From the NCBI GenBank assembly GCA_042095835.1, contig JBELML010000009.1, positions 27,384 to 91,383 on the forward strand: 64,000 bases of DNA, given 5' to 3'. Positions 62,542-64,000 of this stretch are shown piece by piece (the stretch's first letter is position 1; each line of letters opens with the position of its first letter). A model generated the notes under the pieces. The model was not told the DNA's origin, made no database searches, and saw only the letters and a list, made by a program, of their open reading frames with translations. The DNA is from DATFKA01 sp042095835 (GTDB lineage: Bacteria; Bacteroidota; Bacteroidia; Chitinophagales; Saprospiraceae). The position numbers and the translations under genes were made by a program.

Positions 62542-63834
62542 TTATTTATTCAGCCATATCGCTTGGCTAAGGACGCCTTTGTCATGCTGAATACTCAAAA
62601 TATTCATTGGAGTAGCATGCGCAGGCAGGGTGATTTGGTACAGATTTTCTCCTTTTTGAGCACTTTCCCATTGGTGCCAAATTTCTTGTCCCAATTCATT
62701 ATACAACTTTAACTGGATTCGGTCCAGTGATTCCTGTAAATCCAACTGCACAGATAATCTTCCCTGAGCAGGTACCGGATTGGGGTATACCGAGAGTTCA
62801 TTAAAAACACCTTTCAACCGATCACTTGTACTAGAAAAAGTACCTACCCGCGACAGTTCAAAAGTAGCGACACCAGTAGAGGAACCTTCAAAGTCGATAA
62901 ATACTAATTTATAAAACTGCCCATCCGTGGCTTTGATCACATAGGCCGTGCTATCAGCCACTACATAAGCACCTTCAAAGTCGAAGGACTTCCAATCATA
63001 CCCAATGACATCCAAATTGGTACTAAAAGTATTGGGTAGGTTTTCAAGGTAAATCTCGTCAGTATCTACGCCGGTAAGCTTCACCGCTTCAATACCTGGG
63101 CCTAATAAAATCCCTGTTACTGGATACTCTAGTGTATCAGGACCTAAAGTAGGATCATAGACCGGTGTGATGTACCTAGTAAATACAAAATCAAAAGCAC
63201 CGACGCCAATATCAAGGGTATTGTTTTCGGCAAAACTGAAATAAGCCAGACCATCAGTAAAGGCATTTTTATCAAAAGAGACCGTCTGACTATCAGTGCC
63301 ATCCAGATTAGCGTAAGAAAGGTTATAAGTGGTGAGCAATAAAGAGCTTATCATAAATTTCTTATAGCTCCCATCTCTCAATTTAATGACATAAACCTTG
63401 GCACCTTCTACCGTACGTGTCATTGGATTATAGGCACCCCATCCATAATCAAAAGGATTCATCAAAGATCGATCGTTGTTAAAAGCACCGCTTAGCCAAC
63501 TAGACTCATCATTATAAATCCTGACAAAACTGGAGTCGAAAGCAGTGATTTCTGCTAGAGAGGAGGCCGTCGTCGCATACAATTCCAATTCGGGTGTAGG
63601 CATTCCAAAAATGGAACCAGATGCTTCGTTGATACTGATGCCAGCATCTTGCAAACCAAAAGTCGTAAAAGCCAAATCCCAAGTATCATTGGAAATGGTC
63701 ACTCCAGCTTGAGTAGCAAGGGAATAGTAGGTCTGGCTGGTATAGCCCTCTCCTACTGAAACTTGAATAAACTCCTGCGCCTTGACAAAGCTGCCTACAA
63801 AAAGGATTGCACTAAGCAATAAAATTCTTTGCAT
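62542..63834 (-). CDS. HmuY-like (haem-binding family) protein with T9SS sorting domain
   Basis: A signal peptide (MQRILLLSAILFVGSFVKAQ) begins at the ATG at 63834. The body has the HmuY pattern: WDLAFTTFGLQDAGISIN early, then YKKFMISSLLLTTYNLSY, later FDFVFTRYITPVY and YKLVFIDFEG. This fits the HmuY family, whose founder in Porphyromonas binds haem at the cell surface. The C-terminus is a type A T9SS sorting domain (VYPNPVPAQGRLSVQL...MNILSIQHDKGVLSQAIWLNK). The TonB receptor fusion follows after 18 bases, as in the hmuYR locus. Confidence 0.8.
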   Translation of the reverse strand: MQRILLLSAILFVGSFVKAQEFIQVSVGEGYTSQTYYSLATQAGVTISNDTWDLAFTTFGLQDAGISINEASGSIFGMPTPELELYATTASSLAEITAFDSSFVRIYNDESSWLSGAFNNDRSLMNPFDYGWGAYNPMTRTVEGAKVYVIKLRDGSYKKFMISSLLLTTYNLSYANLDGTDSQTVSFDKNAFTDGLAYFSFAENNTLDIGVGAFDFVFTRYITPVYDPTLGPDTLEYPVTGILLGPGIEAVKLTGVDTDEIYLENLPNTFSTNLDVIGYDWKSFDFEGAYVVADSTAYVIKATDGQFYKLVFIDFEGSSTGVATFELSRVGTFSSTSDRLKGVFNELSVYPNPVPAQGRLSVQLDLQESLDRIQLKLYNELGQEIWHQWESAQKGENLYQITLPAHATPMNILSIQHDKGVLSQAIWLNK

Positions 63835-63961
63835 ATTTCTATTTTTTCTTCTTGGGTATCCCTGAATAGTGGATACTCTTTCTGTAAGACCACCTAGCAT
63901 CCAATTTATTTGTCTAGAAATGGTCAAATCATCCATTATTTAGATTAAATCTAGTTTATGA

Positions 63962-63969
63962 CAAAAGTA
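63962..63969 (-). promoter_or_regulatory. -7 promoter box (TACTTTTG) for the hmuY-like operon
   Basis: The minus strand reads TACTTTTG, a perfect TAnnTTTG match about 130 bases before the ATG, leaving a long 5' leader. No -33 element is clear because the window ends. Confidence 0.45.
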
Positions 63970-64000
63970 AAAACAATTCCCCAGACTCGACTCTCTGAGT

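Overview
The window looks like the chromosome of a Bacteroidota bacterium, most likely near the Saprospiria (Lewinella/Haliscomenobacter-like), but the genus cannot be fixed from sequence alone. Reasons: several secreted proteins end in type IX secretion (T9SS) sorting domains; there are TonB-dependent receptors and families nearly confined to this phylum (DUF5916, DUF6090, LytS/LytTR pairs, HmuY-like). Good Shine-Dalgarno sites are scarce, TTG starts are fairly common, and perfect TAnnTTTG -7 promoter boxes lie before at least eight genes. I saw no rRNA, tRNA or CRISPR array.

Layout. 1-18.2 kb is mostly housekeeping: a HerA-like ATPase (cut by the window edge), a NUC1 nuclease, coaE, a cysteine desulfurase, glmM, a PAP2 phosphatase, a TonB receptor with a T9SS esterase-like protein, a LuxC-like acyl-CoA reductase, a TPR histidine kinase with its LytTR regulator, DUF1415 and RluD. 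18.3-26.3 kb is a complete minus-strand tryptophan operon, trpE-G-D-C-F-B-A followed by a DAHP synthase. It is preceded by a clear attenuator: a 22-codon leader peptide with three consecutive Trp codons, then a strong intrinsic terminator. A second LytS/LytTR pair lies just upstream.

28.3-32.5 kb is a decayed accessory zone: two copies of a 279-bp direct repeat, an ABC-ATPase fragment, a frameshifted DUF4038 glycosidase, heptanucleotide tandem repeats and a broken reductase gene. 32.5-43.8 kb holds TfoX-like, STAND-ATPase/AraC fusion, epimerase, DUF6090, SnoaL-like, Sde182/DUF1593, LysR and DUF5916 genes. 43.8-55.3 kb is a mobile and repeat-rich zone: a Cys-rich lipoprotein, an IS481-type element, two MITE-like families, an AraC regulator, tandem alpha/beta hydrolases, a CYTH protein, a nonsense-interrupted NTF2-like gene, DOPA dioxygenase plus DoxX with a Crp/Fnr regulator, and a dead group II intron ORF. 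55.5-63.9 kb has two serine hydrolases, an LRR protein and a HmuY/TonB-receptor locus. In that locus the receptor carries an extra C-terminal sialidase-like domain.

The two most rewarding loci are the trp attenuator (26155-26310) and the HmuY-like/TonB-receptor-propeller operon (59284-63834). The repeats are also informative: a 160-bp MITE and its 49-bp deletion derivative both occur here, and the short copy supplies the stop-codon region of two convergent genes.
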